This document shows, in pieces, positions 35,559 to 43,743 of a stretch of DNA of 64,000 nt (position 1 is its first letter; every line of letters begins with the position of its first letter). Origin of the DNA: Mucilaginibacter agri (GTDB lineage: Bacteria; Bacteroidota; Bacteroidia; Sphingobacteriales; Sphingobacteriaceae); the NCBI RefSeq assembly GCF_009928685.1, contig NZ_WWEO01000040.1, positions 1-64,000 on the forward strand, in the 5' to 3' direction. The notes under the pieces are model-generated. The model was given only the letters and a program-made list of their open reading frames with translations, had not been told where the DNA came from and searched no databases. The translations under genes and the position numbers were made by a program.

Positions 35559-36759
35559 ATTGAAAATTTTATTGCTGCTCTTAATTTTAGTAGCGACTGC
35601 GTGCAAGCAAAAACCGCAGCAAGTAGTTCAGCAGCAAACCAAAGCTTATTATACCTGTTCCATGCACCCCCAGATACATGAGGATCATCCTGGTAATTGC
35701 CCGGTTTGCGGCATGAAACTGATCAAAGTGGAACTTACCGGCTCAGGTAACACCGCATCAGATAAACTCACCCTGACAGCAACGCAGATTGAATTGGCCG
35801 GAATCCGAACCGATACCGTGCGCGAACAAAATACAGGTAATGAAAAAACGCTCACTGGCACAGTAACCACTAATGAAAACACAGCTGCCGAATTGAGTGC
35901 AAGAATAGCGGGCCGGGTACAGCAGCTATTCGTAAGAACCGTTGGAGAAAAAGTCGACGTCGGGCAACCCGTGTATGCTTTATATAGCGAGGATTTGCAG
36001 GAAGCGGAAAAGGAATACCTGTTGGCTAAACAGCAGCAAAAGCTTTTACATAATCCTGATGTAGACTACCTACAACTGATCAGCGCCGCTGAAAATAAAC
36101 TCAAATTATGGGGTTTAACCGCCGCACAGATCAATAAGCTGGCCGCTTCAAACAAAGTAGCTGCTACAACCACCGTATTAAGTCAAGTCAGTGGAACTGT
36201 AAGCGAAATAGCGGTGCACGAGGGAGATTATGTGACTGAGGGGATGATGGTATTGAAAACTCAGGCATTGAACAGCTTATGGGTGGAAGCCCAGTTATAC
36301 GCCGGTGAGGCCGGGAGCTATAAATTAAATGATCGGGTAAGCGTCTCCTTTCCTGATCTGAATGGACAAGTAATCAATGGCAAGGTAGCGTTCATTAACC
36401 CTGAATTATCGGATGCGTCCAAAGTTGATCTGATCCGCGTCAGCATTCCTAATCCACAGGGGCTGATCCGGCCGGGTATGCTGGCTTATATTTCACTTGG
36501 TGGTAATGGTGCACGTTCGTTAGCTGTTCCGACATCTGCGGTATTAAGTGACGGCAAAGGCAGTAAGGTATGGGTAAAAAATGCAGAAGGCAGCTTTTCA
36601 CCAAGGATGATTAAACCTGGCCAAGCCAATCAAAACTATGTGCAAGTGCTATCCGGCTTAGATGCAGGTGCCATTGTCGTTACCAATGGAGCCTATTTAT
36701 TGAACAGCGAAGCGACCTTCAAGAACGGGAATGATAACATGGCTGGCATGAAAATGTAA
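35551..36759 (+). CDS. Second CusB-type adaptor with heavy-metal-binding domain
   Basis: 402 residues with lipobox VATAC (Cys18) and an HMBD at about 34-59 (TCSMHP, CPVCGM), followed by a lipoyl half (SGTVSEIAVHEGDYVTEG) and barrel (VSVSFPDLNGQVINGKVAF). The tail ends NMAGMKM. It overlaps the previous adaptor gene by 8 nt. Two different adaptors directly after one pump suggest a hetero-adaptor complex or alternative adaptors. The Met-rich tail may bind copper. Confidence 0.85.
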   Translation: MTKLKILLLLLILVATACKQKPQQVVQQQTKAYYTCSMHPQIHEDHPGNCPVCGMKLIKVELTGSGNTASDKLTLTATQIELAGIRTDTVREQNTGNEKTLTGTVTTNENTAAELSARIAGRVQQLFVRTVGEKVDVGQPVYALYSEDLQEAEKEYLLAKQQQKLLHNPDVDYLQLISAAENKLKLWGLTAAQINKLAASNKVAATTTVLSQVSGTVSEIAVHEGDYVTEGMMVLKTQALNSLWVEAQLYAGEAGSYKLNDRVSVSFPDLNGQVINGKVAFINPELSDASKVDLIRVSIPNPQGLIRPGMLAYISLGGNGARSLAVPTSAVLSDGKGSKVWVKNAEGSFSPRMIKPGQANQNYVQVLSGLDAGAIVVTNGAYLLNSEATFKNGNDNMAGMKM

Positions 36760-36767
36760 GTCGATCT

Positions 36768-37412
36768 CTAATAAGCTTTTCGTAACCTGTCCGCCAACTC
36801 GTCCGGTAAGGGGCTTGCTTCAACAGCGTTAGCGGCTCTTTCTATATCGTACGCAAATCTGATAAATTCAACCTTGATACTGTCTTCTATAGTTAATAGC
36901 ACGTAACAACCGTCGGGGTTGCCATCTTTGGGTTTGCCGACCGAGCCGATATTAACGACATGTTTTTCGCCAATGATCCGGTGGTATGGTAAGTGCGAAT
37001 GGCCTACGCAAAGCACATCGGCTTTTGCTTCACTCATCATCCCCAGCACATAGCTTTCATCCAGGTCTTCGAGTACGTATTCATTAATGCTACGAATGCT
37101 ACCGTGTGCCAGTACAATATTCACGTTTGAATATTCGAGCCTGATATGAGCCGGTAACGTATTTAGGTAAGCGCGGTTATCAGACGACACCAATTCATAG
37201 GCATGCCCTTTTATTTTTTGGTCGTGATTGCCTGCTAAAGTAGCGATACCACGATTACGTATTTGCGCAATGACTTCATTCGGCCAGATGTTATAACCAA
37301 TCATATCGCCTAAGCAATAAACCGCATCAACTTTACGGCTACCCAGGTCGGTCAAAAACGCTTCAAATGCCGGTAGGTTGGCGTGTATATCTGAAAAAAG
37401 TGCAATCCTCAT
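36768..37412 (-). CDS. Metallophosphoesterase, second of a tandem pair
   Basis: 214 residues with the calcineurin-like metal-site motifs SDIHAN, GDMIGY, GNHDQ and GHSHLPYHR. It shares NIWPNEVI and GSVGKPKD with its upstream neighbour, so the pair arose by duplication. It is the last gene of the arsenic operon, 1 nt after its paralogue. No signal peptide, so cytoplasmic. The substrate is unknown; dephosphorylation of an arsenate-related or nucleotide compound is only an inference from context. Confidence 0.8.
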   Translation of the reverse strand: MRIALFSDIHANLPAFEAFLTDLGSRKVDAVYCLGDMIGYNIWPNEVIAQIRNRGIATLAGNHDQKIKGHAYELVSSDNRAYLNTLPAHIRLEYSNVNIVLAHGSIRSINEYVLEDLDESYVLGMMSEAKADVLCVGHSHLPYHRIIGEKHVVNIGSVGKPKDGNPDGCYVLLTIEDSIKVEFIRFAYDIERAANAVEASPLPDELADRLRKAY

Positions 37413-37413
37413 C

Positions 37414-38172
37414 TTAACCGTTCTTTAACATGTCTGCGTACTCGTTAGGTAGGGGGCTATCCTCAACCGCTTTCGCTGCTTTTTCAATATCATAATCAAA
37501 GCGGATAAACTCAACCTGGATGCTATCCTTAGTTGTTTTAGAACTATGCTCGTTGATATGCAATAACACATAACCGCCACGCGGGTCTTTATCTTTCGGC
37601 TTACCTACGGAACCGATATTGATAGCGTGATAAAACTGGTCATTCGCTGTCAGTATTCGGTGGTATGGCTGATGGGTATGGCCAAAGCATAGCACGTCCG
37701 CATCCGCAGTTTCCATAATGCGCAGCATGCTCTTTTCGTCCCGGTCTTCAAACAAGTACTCGTTCACTTTACGGGGACTGCCATGTACGAACATTACATT
37801 AAGCTTGTCGCCATTCAGTTGGTATTCTAACCTGATATGTGCTGGCAGTGTACGCAAATAAGCGCGCTGTTCATCTTTTATAACTTCGTTGGTATAAGCG
37901 ATTGATACTTTACCTAAAGCCTTCTCCTCGTCTGTTTTATAGGCGCAGCCACAATCATCGCTATGTCTGCCGATACCAAAGTCGTAATTACCGGTTATGC
38001 ACGGAATATTACGCTTACGTATTTCATCGATCACTTCGTTTGGCCAGATATTATAACCTACCAAATCACCGAGGCAATAAATGGCATCAGGTTGTTGTTT
38101 TTCTACGTCGGCAAAGAACGCCTCCAGCGCAGGCAGGTTGGCGTGTATATCAGAGAAAAGGGCTATTTTCAT
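37414..38172 (-). CDS. Metallophosphoesterase, first of a tandem pair
   Basis: 252 residues with SDIHAN, GDLVGY, GNYD and GHTHQPYHR. The usual GNHD is GNYD here, and a ~30-residue insert containing CGC follows it, absent in the shorter paralogue. The start overlaps the acr3 stop by 4 nt (ATGA), implying coupled translation with the arsenite pump. The Tyr substitution could change catalysis or metal preference. The arsenic link comes from position. Confidence 0.8.
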   Translation of the reverse strand: MKIALFSDIHANLPALEAFFADVEKQQPDAIYCLGDLVGYNIWPNEVIDEIRKRNIPCITGNYDFGIGRHSDDCGCAYKTDEEKALGKVSIAYTNEVIKDEQRAYLRTLPAHIRLEYQLNGDKLNVMFVHGSPRKVNEYLFEDRDEKSMLRIMETADADVLCFGHTHQPYHRILTANDQFYHAINIGSVGKPKDKDPRGGYVLLHINEHSSKTTKDSIQVEFIRFDYDIEKAAKAVEDSPLPNEYADMLKNG

Positions 38173-39251
38173 TTAGCTACAGATAATGGTTTGTTATAAT
38201 ATTTCTTACGGAAGTAAAAGGCCAGGTTCACTAAAGCGATCAGGGCAGGTACTTCAACGAGCGGGCCGATCACGCCAGCAAAAGCTTCACCTGAATTGAT
38301 ACCGAACACGCCGATGGCTACGGCAATAGCCAGTTCAAAGTTATTGCCGGTTGCCGTAAAGGCGATAGATGTAGAACGCGAGTAATCCGCACCGAACGAC
38401 TTGCCAATAAAAAAGCTCAGCACGAACATAATCGTAAAGTAGATCACGAGCGGTAATGCTATACGAAGCACATCAAAAGGGATCTGCACGATCAGGTTAC
38501 CTTTCAAACTGAACATCACAACGATGGTGAACAGCAAAGCAATCAGGGTGATCGGTGAGATAAAAGGCACATATTTGGTTTGGAACCATTCTTCACCTTT
38601 TAGTTTGATCAGCGTATAACGGCTGATGACACCCGCAGCGAAAGGGATGCCCAGGTAGATACCGACGCTTTTGGCGATCTCCCCAATTGTAATATTCACA
38701 GCCAAACCTTTCAGGCCGAACAATGGCGGTAATACCGTAATAAACAAGTACGCATAAACGCTATACAATAGCACCTGGAAGATACTGTTTAAAGCGATAA
38801 GGCCAGCAGCATATTCACGGTTACCTTCGGCTAGTTCATTCCAAACCACCACCATCGCAATACAGCGGGCAAGGCCGATCAGGATCAACCCAACCATATA
38901 GGCAGGATGGTCGCGCAGCAAAGTGATAGCCAGAACAAACATAAGAACCGGCCCAATGATCCAGTTGAGGATAAGTGATGCGCTCAATACTTTGGTGTCT
39001 TTAAACACTTCGCCCATGTTCTCGTATTTCACTTTTGCCAGTGGCGGATACATCATCAGGATGAGACCAATAGCCAAAGGAATATTGGTCGTTCCGCTGG
39101 AAAACGAATTGATGAAAGTGGACGACGAGGGAATGAAATAACCTACGGCTACCCCAATGGCCATGGCCAGGAATATCCAAAGCGTTAGATAGCTATCGAG
39201 GAAACTTAGTTTTTTACGTTCGGCCACCGGGGCACAATTGTTTGCTGACAT
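38169..39251 (-). CDS. acr3: ACR3-type arsenite efflux permease
   Basis: 360 residues with about ten membrane segments. The conserved cysteine in [15 protein letters not shown] is Cys130, matching the essential Cys129 region of characterised Acr3 proteins. The C-terminal part has the family's [17 protein letters not shown] segment. It exports As(III) produced by ArsC. The metallophosphoesterase gene overlaps its stop by 4 nt, and 43 nt separate its start from the secreted phosphatase-like gene. Confidence 0.93.
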   Translation of the reverse strand: MSANNCAPVAERKKLSFLDSYLTLWIFLAMAIGVAVGYFIPSSSTFINSFSSGTTNIPLAIGLILMMYPPLAKVKYENMGEVFKDTKVLSASLILNWIIGPVLMFVLAITLLRDHPAYMVGLILIGLARCIAMVVVWNELAEGNREYAAGLIALNSIFQVLLYSVYAYLFITVLPPLFGLKGLAVNITIGEIAKSVGIYLGIPFAAGVISRYTLIKLKGEEWFQTKYVPFISPITLIALLFTIVVMFSLKGNLIVQIPFDVLRIALPLVIYFTIMFVLSFFIGKSFGADYSRSTSIAFTATGNNFELAIAVAIGVFGINSGEAFAGVIGPLVEVPALIALVNLAFYFRKKYYNKPLSVAK

Positions 39252-39294
39252 AATTGATTGCGTATATCGGGTTTTAATGTGAATTGAATATTAA

Positions 39295-39921
39295 TTATTT
39301 CCAGTTTTCTTTGAATTTAGAAGCGGCAAAAAGCATTTCTGCGGTCACCAATTTAGCCTGTGCCTCGTATTGTTCATCAGTTGCATCCGCAGCCAATGGC
39401 GCATATTGTAATTTCACCGCAAACTTATCTTTGCTGGCCAGCAGCGATGCCGAACTTTCCTGCGCCAGTACGTGAATAACTTGCGGATTAGATGCTGTAG
39501 TTTCTAATGTTACCGAACCGCCCTGGTCGTTGTATTTGATTTCATTGCCGTTTACTTTAAAGCCAAGTTTTGCCAATGCGGGTGCAACTTTCGCAGAGGT
39601 TGCCGAACCTGCCAAGACAATCTTAACATCGTTTATACCGTAAGAAGCCAGTGCTGCTTTTAATACCGCCATCGCTACAGGCGCACTAAAACCGTCATCG
39701 CCCAAAAATTCCACGATCACCGGCTGTTTCCGGGCCCTGGTCGTTATTCCCAACTGTTGTATGCCACCAAGTACATCCTGACGATCATAAGTGACAGCGT
39801 TACTCTTTTTGAGCAGTTTGAATGACTGTGCCAGTTCTGGAAAAACAGGTTCACCCACAGGGGCGAAAGCGGAACTTACTACCAGTAAAGCCGCTAAAAA
39901 TACAAAGGAAAATTGTTTCAT
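39295..39921 (-). CDS. Secreted LMW-phosphatase-like protein lacking the catalytic loop
   Basis: 208 residues with a signal peptide (LAALLVVSSAFA). Residues about 68-122 follow the low-molecular-weight phosphatase/ArsC layout: a strand-loop (VIVEFLGDDGFSAPVAM) and then GINDVKIVLAGSATSAKVAPALAKLGFKV. The CX5R loop essential for catalysis is absent, with GDDGFSA in its place. It sits between arsC and acr3 in the operon. Possibly a periplasmic arsenate-binding or scaffold protein. The fold assignment is my pattern judgement. Confidence 0.5.
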   Translation of the reverse strand: MKQFSFVFLAALLVVSSAFAPVGEPVFPELAQSFKLLKKSNAVTYDRQDVLGGIQQLGITTRARKQPVIVEFLGDDGFSAPVAMAVLKAALASYGINDVKIVLAGSATSAKVAPALAKLGFKVNGNEIKYNDQGGSVTLETTASNPQVIHVLAQESSASLLASKDKFAVKLQYAPLAADATDEQYEAQAKLVTAEMLFAASKFKENWK

Positions 39922-39984
39922 GATTTAGTTTTTAAGATTAATTGGTTTATTGCTATTTAACGATAGAATTGGTTAAAAAAACAG

Positions 39985-40407
39985 TTAGTTAACGTGTTCA
40001 TTTACAAAGTCAGCAGCATAAACTTTGATCATATCCCTCACACGGCGAAACTCATTTATTACTTGTTCGGGTGTGCCGGTTGCTTTGGCCGGATCAGGAA
40101 AATTCTCATGGAAACGTTCTACCTTGCCGGGAAAGAACGGACAAGCTTCGTTCGCATTATCACAAACGGTGATCACCTGATCGAATGAGATAGCCTGATA
40201 CTCATCCACGTGATTAGAGGTATGCCCGGAAATATCGATATGATCCTCAGCCATTACTTGCACAGCTTTGGGATTGACACCATGTGTTTCGATACCCGCA
40301 CTGTAAACGTTGGCTTTATCGCCTGCAAAGTAACGAAGGTAACCTTCAGCTAACTGACTGCGGCAGCTGTTACCGGTGCAAAGCACTAATATATTTTTCT
40401 TGCTCAT
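39985..40407 (-). CDS. arsC: Thioredoxin-coupled arsenate reductase ArsC
   Basis: 140 residues from the ATG at 40407, chosen over the longer frame because it overlaps the upstream stop as ATGA. The catalytic loop is CTGNSCR (Cys10 to Arg16, CX5R), and Cys82 and Cys89 (VCDNANEAC) sit at the positions used by the thioredoxin-linked pI258-type ArsC for disulfide relay. It reduces arsenate to arsenite for export by Acr3. Confidence 0.94.
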   Translation of the reverse strand: MSKKNILVLCTGNSCRSQLAEGYLRYFAGDKANVYSAGIETHGVNPKAVQVMAEDHIDISGHTSNHVDEYQAISFDQVITVCDNANEACPFFPGKVERFHENFPDPAKATGTPEQVINEFRRVRDMIKVYAADFVNEHVN

Positions 40408-40829
40408 AATGTTTTTTTCATCACTATTGCCGACACCGGACAAACATGGCTAAATTCAGTTGATTGCTGTATTTCTTGGGGCACTTCGACCCTCGTTATT
40501 CGAACAAAGCCTTTCCGTTCAAAGTAATCAGGCGCGGTTTCCGTTAAGAGGTACAAAGCCGATAAGCCTTTAAGTTTACTCACTTTATCCAGCCGTGCCA
40601 GCACTTTGGCTGCTATCCCTGTTCCGCGATAGTCTGATTGGGTGGCTAAAGACCGAAGCAAGCCGAACTTCCCGTAAACTTCAACGCCACCAACTCCTAC
40701 GACTGAACCATCTTGAATGGCTACGATAAAGTTGTCGAGTGTTTTTGGCAGATCTGCTACTGGCAGATTTTCAGCTGCCAGCAGTTCGATCACTTTATCT
40801 TTATAGGGTTGGGCCTCGTCGAGTATCAT
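40404..40829 (-). CDS. arsN2: GNAT acetyltransferase, ArsN2 type
   Basis: About 141 residues from the ATG at 40829 (MILDEAQPYKDKV), placed 10 nt after the previous stop; an earlier in-frame ATG would overlap the DUF6428 gene. The GNAT core reads VVGVGGVEVYGKFGLLRSLA and YRGTGIAAKVL (acetyl-CoA loop), ending YFERKGFVRI. ArsN2-type proteins accompany arsC and are thought to acetylate organoarsenicals; the substrate here is not shown. The stop is coupled to arsC. Confidence 0.85.
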   Translation of the reverse strand: MILDEAQPYKDKVIELLAAENLPVADLPKTLDNFIVAIQDGSVVGVGGVEVYGKFGLLRSLATQSDYRGTGIAAKVLARLDKVSKLKGLSALYLLTETAPDYFERKGFVRITRVEVPQEIQQSTEFSHVCPVSAIVMKKTL

Positions 40830-40839
40830 CTTTAATTTA

Positions 40840-41412
40840 TTAGCAGCAGCCGCCACCTGGTGTGCAGCAAGCTTCAGCAGGAGCAGCAGCGAGGTTCACT
40901 AATTGTATTTTCGGTTTTTCGGCAACGGCAGGTGCACAGCATTCTTCACCGTTATCGTTCGTACCACAACTGCCACCACGGCTTATTGCTTTGCATTGTA
41001 CTGCATCTGGGCGCAGGTCAACTGTTAAAGCGTTGCCATCAATGATCATTTCATTAGGAAACATCTGGCGGGTATCAAATTCGGAATTGCCGAATTCAAT
41101 CTTCACCGTACCGTTCGGATTAAGCGGCAGCATTTTTTCAACAATATCAACGATTGATAAGGCCTTAGCAACTTTCATGGAGCGTAGCTGTTGCTCGCCT
41201 TCAGGAACCCATAGCTGGACGATGATCTCTGTCCAGGCATTCATTACACCACCACAGTCAACGGATGTAATCGGCGCTTGCTTAATTTCGGTGATATGGT
41301 AGGCCGCATCAACTAATTTGCCTTCTGCGTATTGAAATTGCAGGTCAAGATCAGGATGCTGTAATAAGGTATCTTTAAAGGTTTTCCAGTTAATCGCTTC
41401 TGCTTTATTCAT
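40840..41412 (-). CDS. DUF6428 protein with Cys-rich tail
   Basis: 190 residues. The body resembles the DUF6428 family seen in Bacteroidota arsenic operons. The C-terminal third is cysteine-rich: GGSCGT, EECCAPA and ACCTPGGGCC at the very end, a likely soft-metal or metalloid site. Cytoplasmic. It is the first gene after the internal operator, before arsN2. It may bind arsenite or hand it to Acr3; no direct evidence is in the sequence. Confidence 0.78.
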   Translation of the reverse strand: MNKAEAINWKTFKDTLLQHPDLDLQFQYAEGKLVDAAYHITEIKQAPITSVDCGGVMNAWTEIIVQLWVPEGEQQLRSMKVAKALSIVDIVEKMLPLNPNGTVKIEFGNSEFDTRQMFPNEMIIDGNALTVDLRPDAVQCKAISRGGSCGTNDNGEECCAPAVAEKPKIQLVNLAAAPAEACCTPGGGCC

Positions 41413-41430
41413 GGCTTTCTATTTATTTAA

Positions 41431-41447
41431 TATTGTAATATTACGAT
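41431..41447. promoter_or_regulatory. Probable ArsR operator before the DUF6428-arsN2-arsC genes
   Basis: TATTGTAATATTACGAT contains a near-perfect 16-bp palindrome (ATYGTAATATTACRAT). It is 16/17 identical to the copy before arsR at 41802-41818. It lies in the 53-nt gap upstream of the DUF6428 start, in the promoter region, as expected for a repressor site. Confidence 0.7.
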
Positions 41448-41465
41448 GGATGTATTCAAATTTTT

Positions 41466-41795
41466 TTAACAGCAGGTCGCTTTCACATCAAAGGCGGAAA
41501 AAAAACTGCCCATCTGTTCTTTTAGCTCGTTCCAAACCGGTGGATTAATACAGTAACAAACGCTAACGCCTTCAATGGTGCCTTGTATCAAACCGGCGTT
41601 CTTCAGTTCTTTTAAATGCTGTGAAATGGTCGGCTGCGCTAAACCCAGTTCATCCACCAGGTCGCCGCAGATACAGGTATTCGATTTAATGATCTCCTGT
41701 AAAATAGCGATACGTGCAGGATGCGCAATGGCTTTCAGCATCACAGCTAACCTGTTTTGTTCGTCGGTGAATATTTCTGTTTTTGTTAAGCCCAT
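41466..41795 (-). CDS. arsR: ArsR-family repressor of the arsenic operon
   Basis: 109 residues, winged helix-turn-helix with the metalloid-binding pattern TCICGDL (Cys41, Cys43) before LAQPTISQHLKELKNAGLI. A CYC (about residue 90) and a C-terminal CC are additional thiols. It is the first gene of the minus-strand arsenic cluster. Two matching palindromic operators flank it, so it most likely represses itself and the downstream genes until arsenite binds. Confidence 0.93.
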   Translation of the reverse strand: MGLTKTEIFTDEQNRLAVMLKAIAHPARIAILQEIIKSNTCICGDLVDELGLAQPTISQHLKELKNAGLIQGTIEGVSVCYCINPPVWNELKEQMGSFFSAFDVKATCC

Positions 41796-41801
41796 TGTTT
41801 A

Positions 41802-41818
41802 TATTGCAATATTACGAT
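41802..41818. promoter_or_regulatory. Probable ArsR operator before arsR
   Basis: TATTGCAATATTACGAT matches the second site (41431-41447) at 16 of 17 bases and lies 6 nt upstream of the arsR start, inside the divergent gap toward the ankyrin gene. It could therefore also influence the ankyrin/VOC pair. Confidence 0.7.
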
Positions 41819-41857
41819 TAATATTCAATAGCAAGAAACAAATTATCAAAATTTAAT

Positions 41858-41865
41858 TAGCTTTG
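41858..41865 (+). promoter_or_regulatory. -7 promoter element of the ankyrin gene
   Basis: TAGCTTTG exactly matches TAnnTTTG and ends 15 nt before the ATG at 41881. It is divergent from arsR. Confidence 0.5.
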
Positions 41866-41880
41866 GGATAATGATATAAA

Positions 41881-42504
41881 ATGCAAGCCAGCGAATTATA
41901 TAAATTAGTTAACCAGGTGGATCTTGTGTCGTTGAGAACGGTACTTGAGGGCGACCCAAGCCTGGCTAATGGGGGTATTCCGTGCAGCGATGCTCAGCCG
42001 GAGATGAAAGGCCATCCTTTGCATCGGCTATGTGATTTGGTTTTTGCTAAGATCATTACTGAAGAAAAAGCTATTGAAATAGCAAAAATCTTACTTGAGT
42101 TTAATGCTGACATTAATGGTTATCAATCAAAAGGCGATAACAACACCCCATTGCTCGCGGCAGCAAGCCTCCACGCGGAGAAATTAGGAATATTCTACAT
42201 TGAGCAGGGTGCGGATTTTTCTTACACCGATCATGACGGGGCCACGGCCTTGCATTGGGCGGCTTTTTGCGGAAGGGATCAATTAGTTGAAGTATTAATT
42301 GCAAAAGGAGCAAATATTGATCAACCCGATATCACCTTCAACTCCACACCGATAGGCTGGGCAGTACACACATTAACTTCCGGTGACAATGGTAACCAGT
42401 ACCATCAGATCAATTGCATTCAACTGCTGTTGAAAGCGGGTGCGGATAAAACAAAACTGGATGCGGATACAATAGCTTATGTTAATACTTTAGCGGCGGT
42501 TTAA
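41881..42504 (+). CDS. Ankyrin-repeat protein
   Basis: 207 residues, cytoplasmic, with about three to four ankyrin units recognisable from DNNTPLLAAASLHAEKLGIF, DHDGATALHWAAFCGRDQLV and a final LLLKAGADKTK. Ankyrin repeats bind proteins, so this is probably an adaptor or inhibitor. It is divergent from arsR across an 85-nt gap and lies 3 nt before a VOC-family gene, likely co-transcribed with it. No link to arsenic can be seen beyond position. Confidence 0.82.
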   Translation: MQASELYKLVNQVDLVSLRTVLEGDPSLANGGIPCSDAQPEMKGHPLHRLCDLVFAKIITEEKAIEIAKILLEFNADINGYQSKGDNNTPLLAAASLHAEKLGIFYIEQGADFSYTDHDGATALHWAAFCGRDQLVEVLIAKGANIDQPDITFNSTPIGWAVHTLTSGDNGNQYHQINCIQLLLKAGADKTKLDADTIAYVNTLAAV

Positions 42505-42507
42505 ACG

Positions 42508-42921
42508 ATGACAAAATTAAAAGGAAGCATCCCGGCTTTACCTGTGGTAAACATTCCCGAAGCTGTAGCTTTCTATGAAGGTAAAATGGGTTTTAAAGCG
42601 CGGCATCAAGAAGATCGCTTTGCTATTTTAACGCGTGATGGTTTAGATATACACCTTTGGGCGGCTTGCGACCACGATTGGCGATATAAGTTCTGGCTCG
42701 TTTTACGGCCCGTCAGTACCGGTGCGGAAAGTTTTTTGGCAGGCACTGCTAGTTGCCGAATAGAAGTAACCGGGATCGATGAACTTTACGAGGAGATGAA
42801 AGCCAGTGGCGTAATCTATAACGCCGAAACAGTAGTAGAAGATCAGCCCTGGGGCAACCGTGATTTTCCCACACTTGACCTGCATGGTAACCTGATCACT
42901 TTTTTTGAGATCGTAAACTAA
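42508..42921 (+). CDS. VOC (glyoxalase/bleomycin-resistance) family protein
   Basis: 137 residues with the two beta-alpha-beta-beta-beta units of the vicinal-oxygen-chelate fold. It begins IPALPVVNIPEAVAFYEGKM and ends DLHGNLITFFEIVN (with the usual metal-ligand Glu), and matches bleomycin-resistance-type members in its DGLDIHLWAA strand. Substrate unknown. It follows the ankyrin gene by 3 nt and is convergent with the mercury operon, 1 nt from its last stop. Confidence 0.82.
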   Translation: MTKLKGSIPALPVVNIPEAVAFYEGKMGFKARHQEDRFAILTRDGLDIHLWAACDHDWRYKFWLVLRPVSTGAESFLAGTASCRIEVTGIDELYEEMKASGVIYNAETVVEDQPWGNRDFPTLDLHGNLITFFEIVN

Positions 42922-42922
42922 C

Positions 42923-43138
42923 TTAGCCGCAGCAGGAAGTACCTTGCTGTATAGGCGGGCATTTTACGGTTCCATAGCTGCAAAAAACACAGCAATCACC
43001 AGCCAGCGGCTTTAGTCGGGCTTTACAGCTTTCACATTCGTAAAAATACTGACAGGCATCTGTCGGCATTTCTTCTTCTTTTTGAAAGCCACAGTTAGGA
43101 CACATAATTACCGAATTGAGTTGGATGGTAGCAGCCAT
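42923..43138 (-). CDS. GDCCVxC-domain small protein (cysteine version)
   Basis: 71 residues with the family motif GDCCVFC (47-53) plus CPNC and CESC pairs, probably zinc-ribbon-like or mercury-binding. Some relatives are selenoproteins; this one uses TGC/TGT codons and no in-frame TGA, so no selenium is needed. It is the last gene of the mercury-type operon, 2 nt after MerTP. The family recurs in mercury loci; its biochemical role is not known to me. Confidence 0.82.
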   Translation of the reverse strand: MAATIQLNSVIMCPNCGFQKEEEMPTDACQYFYECESCKARLKPLAGDCCVFCSYGTVKCPPIQQGTSCCG

Positions 43139-43140
43139 AT

Positions 43141-43743
43141 TTAATTGTTTTTGATGAGCGTTGGCTGATAGCCTATTGCTTTGATTTTATGATCGATACT
43201 ATCTGCATTGGTTTTGGCCGGATCGTATCGCACAATAGTTTGCGCTTTTTCAAACGATGTATTCGATGACGTCACACCGTATAGGCCCATTAATGAACCG
43301 TCAATATGTTTAGTGCAATCCGCGCAACCCATACCTTTAATATCTATACGAATGGACTTTAAGTTACCTTGCAAATCAACAAATTTTGTCTTCGGGGTCA
43401 CTTTATAGATCATTGGGAAATAATAAGGGAAGGCCGTCAGTACCGCTGCGAACAGGGTAACGATCAACAGGAACTTTTTAGATTGCCAAAAGGAACGGTT
43501 GGCTGGTGTGCAGCAGTCTTTTTCTTTTATAGGCGTAAACACCAATTGCTCGTACCAGGCAAAAGCGAATACCAGTATCGTTATACCGATCAGATAAGGC
43601 CGGTAAGGTGCTATCCAATTAAAATAAGTAGCGGCGCTGCTTAAGCCGCCAAAGATGGATAACAAAGGCGCGATACAGCAAAGCGATCCGGCAATTGCAG
43701 CAAGCAAGCCACCTATCCAGCCTTTATGATCTGTTTTTTTCAC
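43141..43743 (-). CDS. merTP: Mercuric transport fusion protein MerTP
   Basis: 200 residues. The first ~115 are MerT-like with vicinal cysteines in helix 1 (SLCCIAP, Cys22-Cys23) and a second pair in a cytoplasmic loop (KDCCTP, Cys77-Cys78). A third membrane segment links to a MerP-like HMA domain with GMGCADC (Cys140, Cys143), which would be periplasmic. Such proteins take up Hg(II) for reduction by MerA, but no merA lies in the window. The start overlaps the regulator by 4 nt. Confidence 0.88.
   Translation of the reverse strand: MKKTDHKGWIGGLLAAIAGSLCCIAPLLSIFGGLSSAATYFNWIAPYRPYLIGITILVFAFAWYEQLVFTPIKEKDCCTPANRSFWQSKKFLLIVTLFAAVLTAFPYYFPMIYKVTPKTKFVDLQGNLKSIRIDIKGMGCADCTKHIDGSLMGLYGVTSSNTSFEKAQTIVRYDPAKTNADSIDHKIKAIGYQPTLIKNN

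Noticed and set aside
42923-43138. Selenoprotein
   Set aside because: Relatives may contain selenocysteine, but all motif positions here are encoded by cysteine codons and no in-frame TGA occurs.
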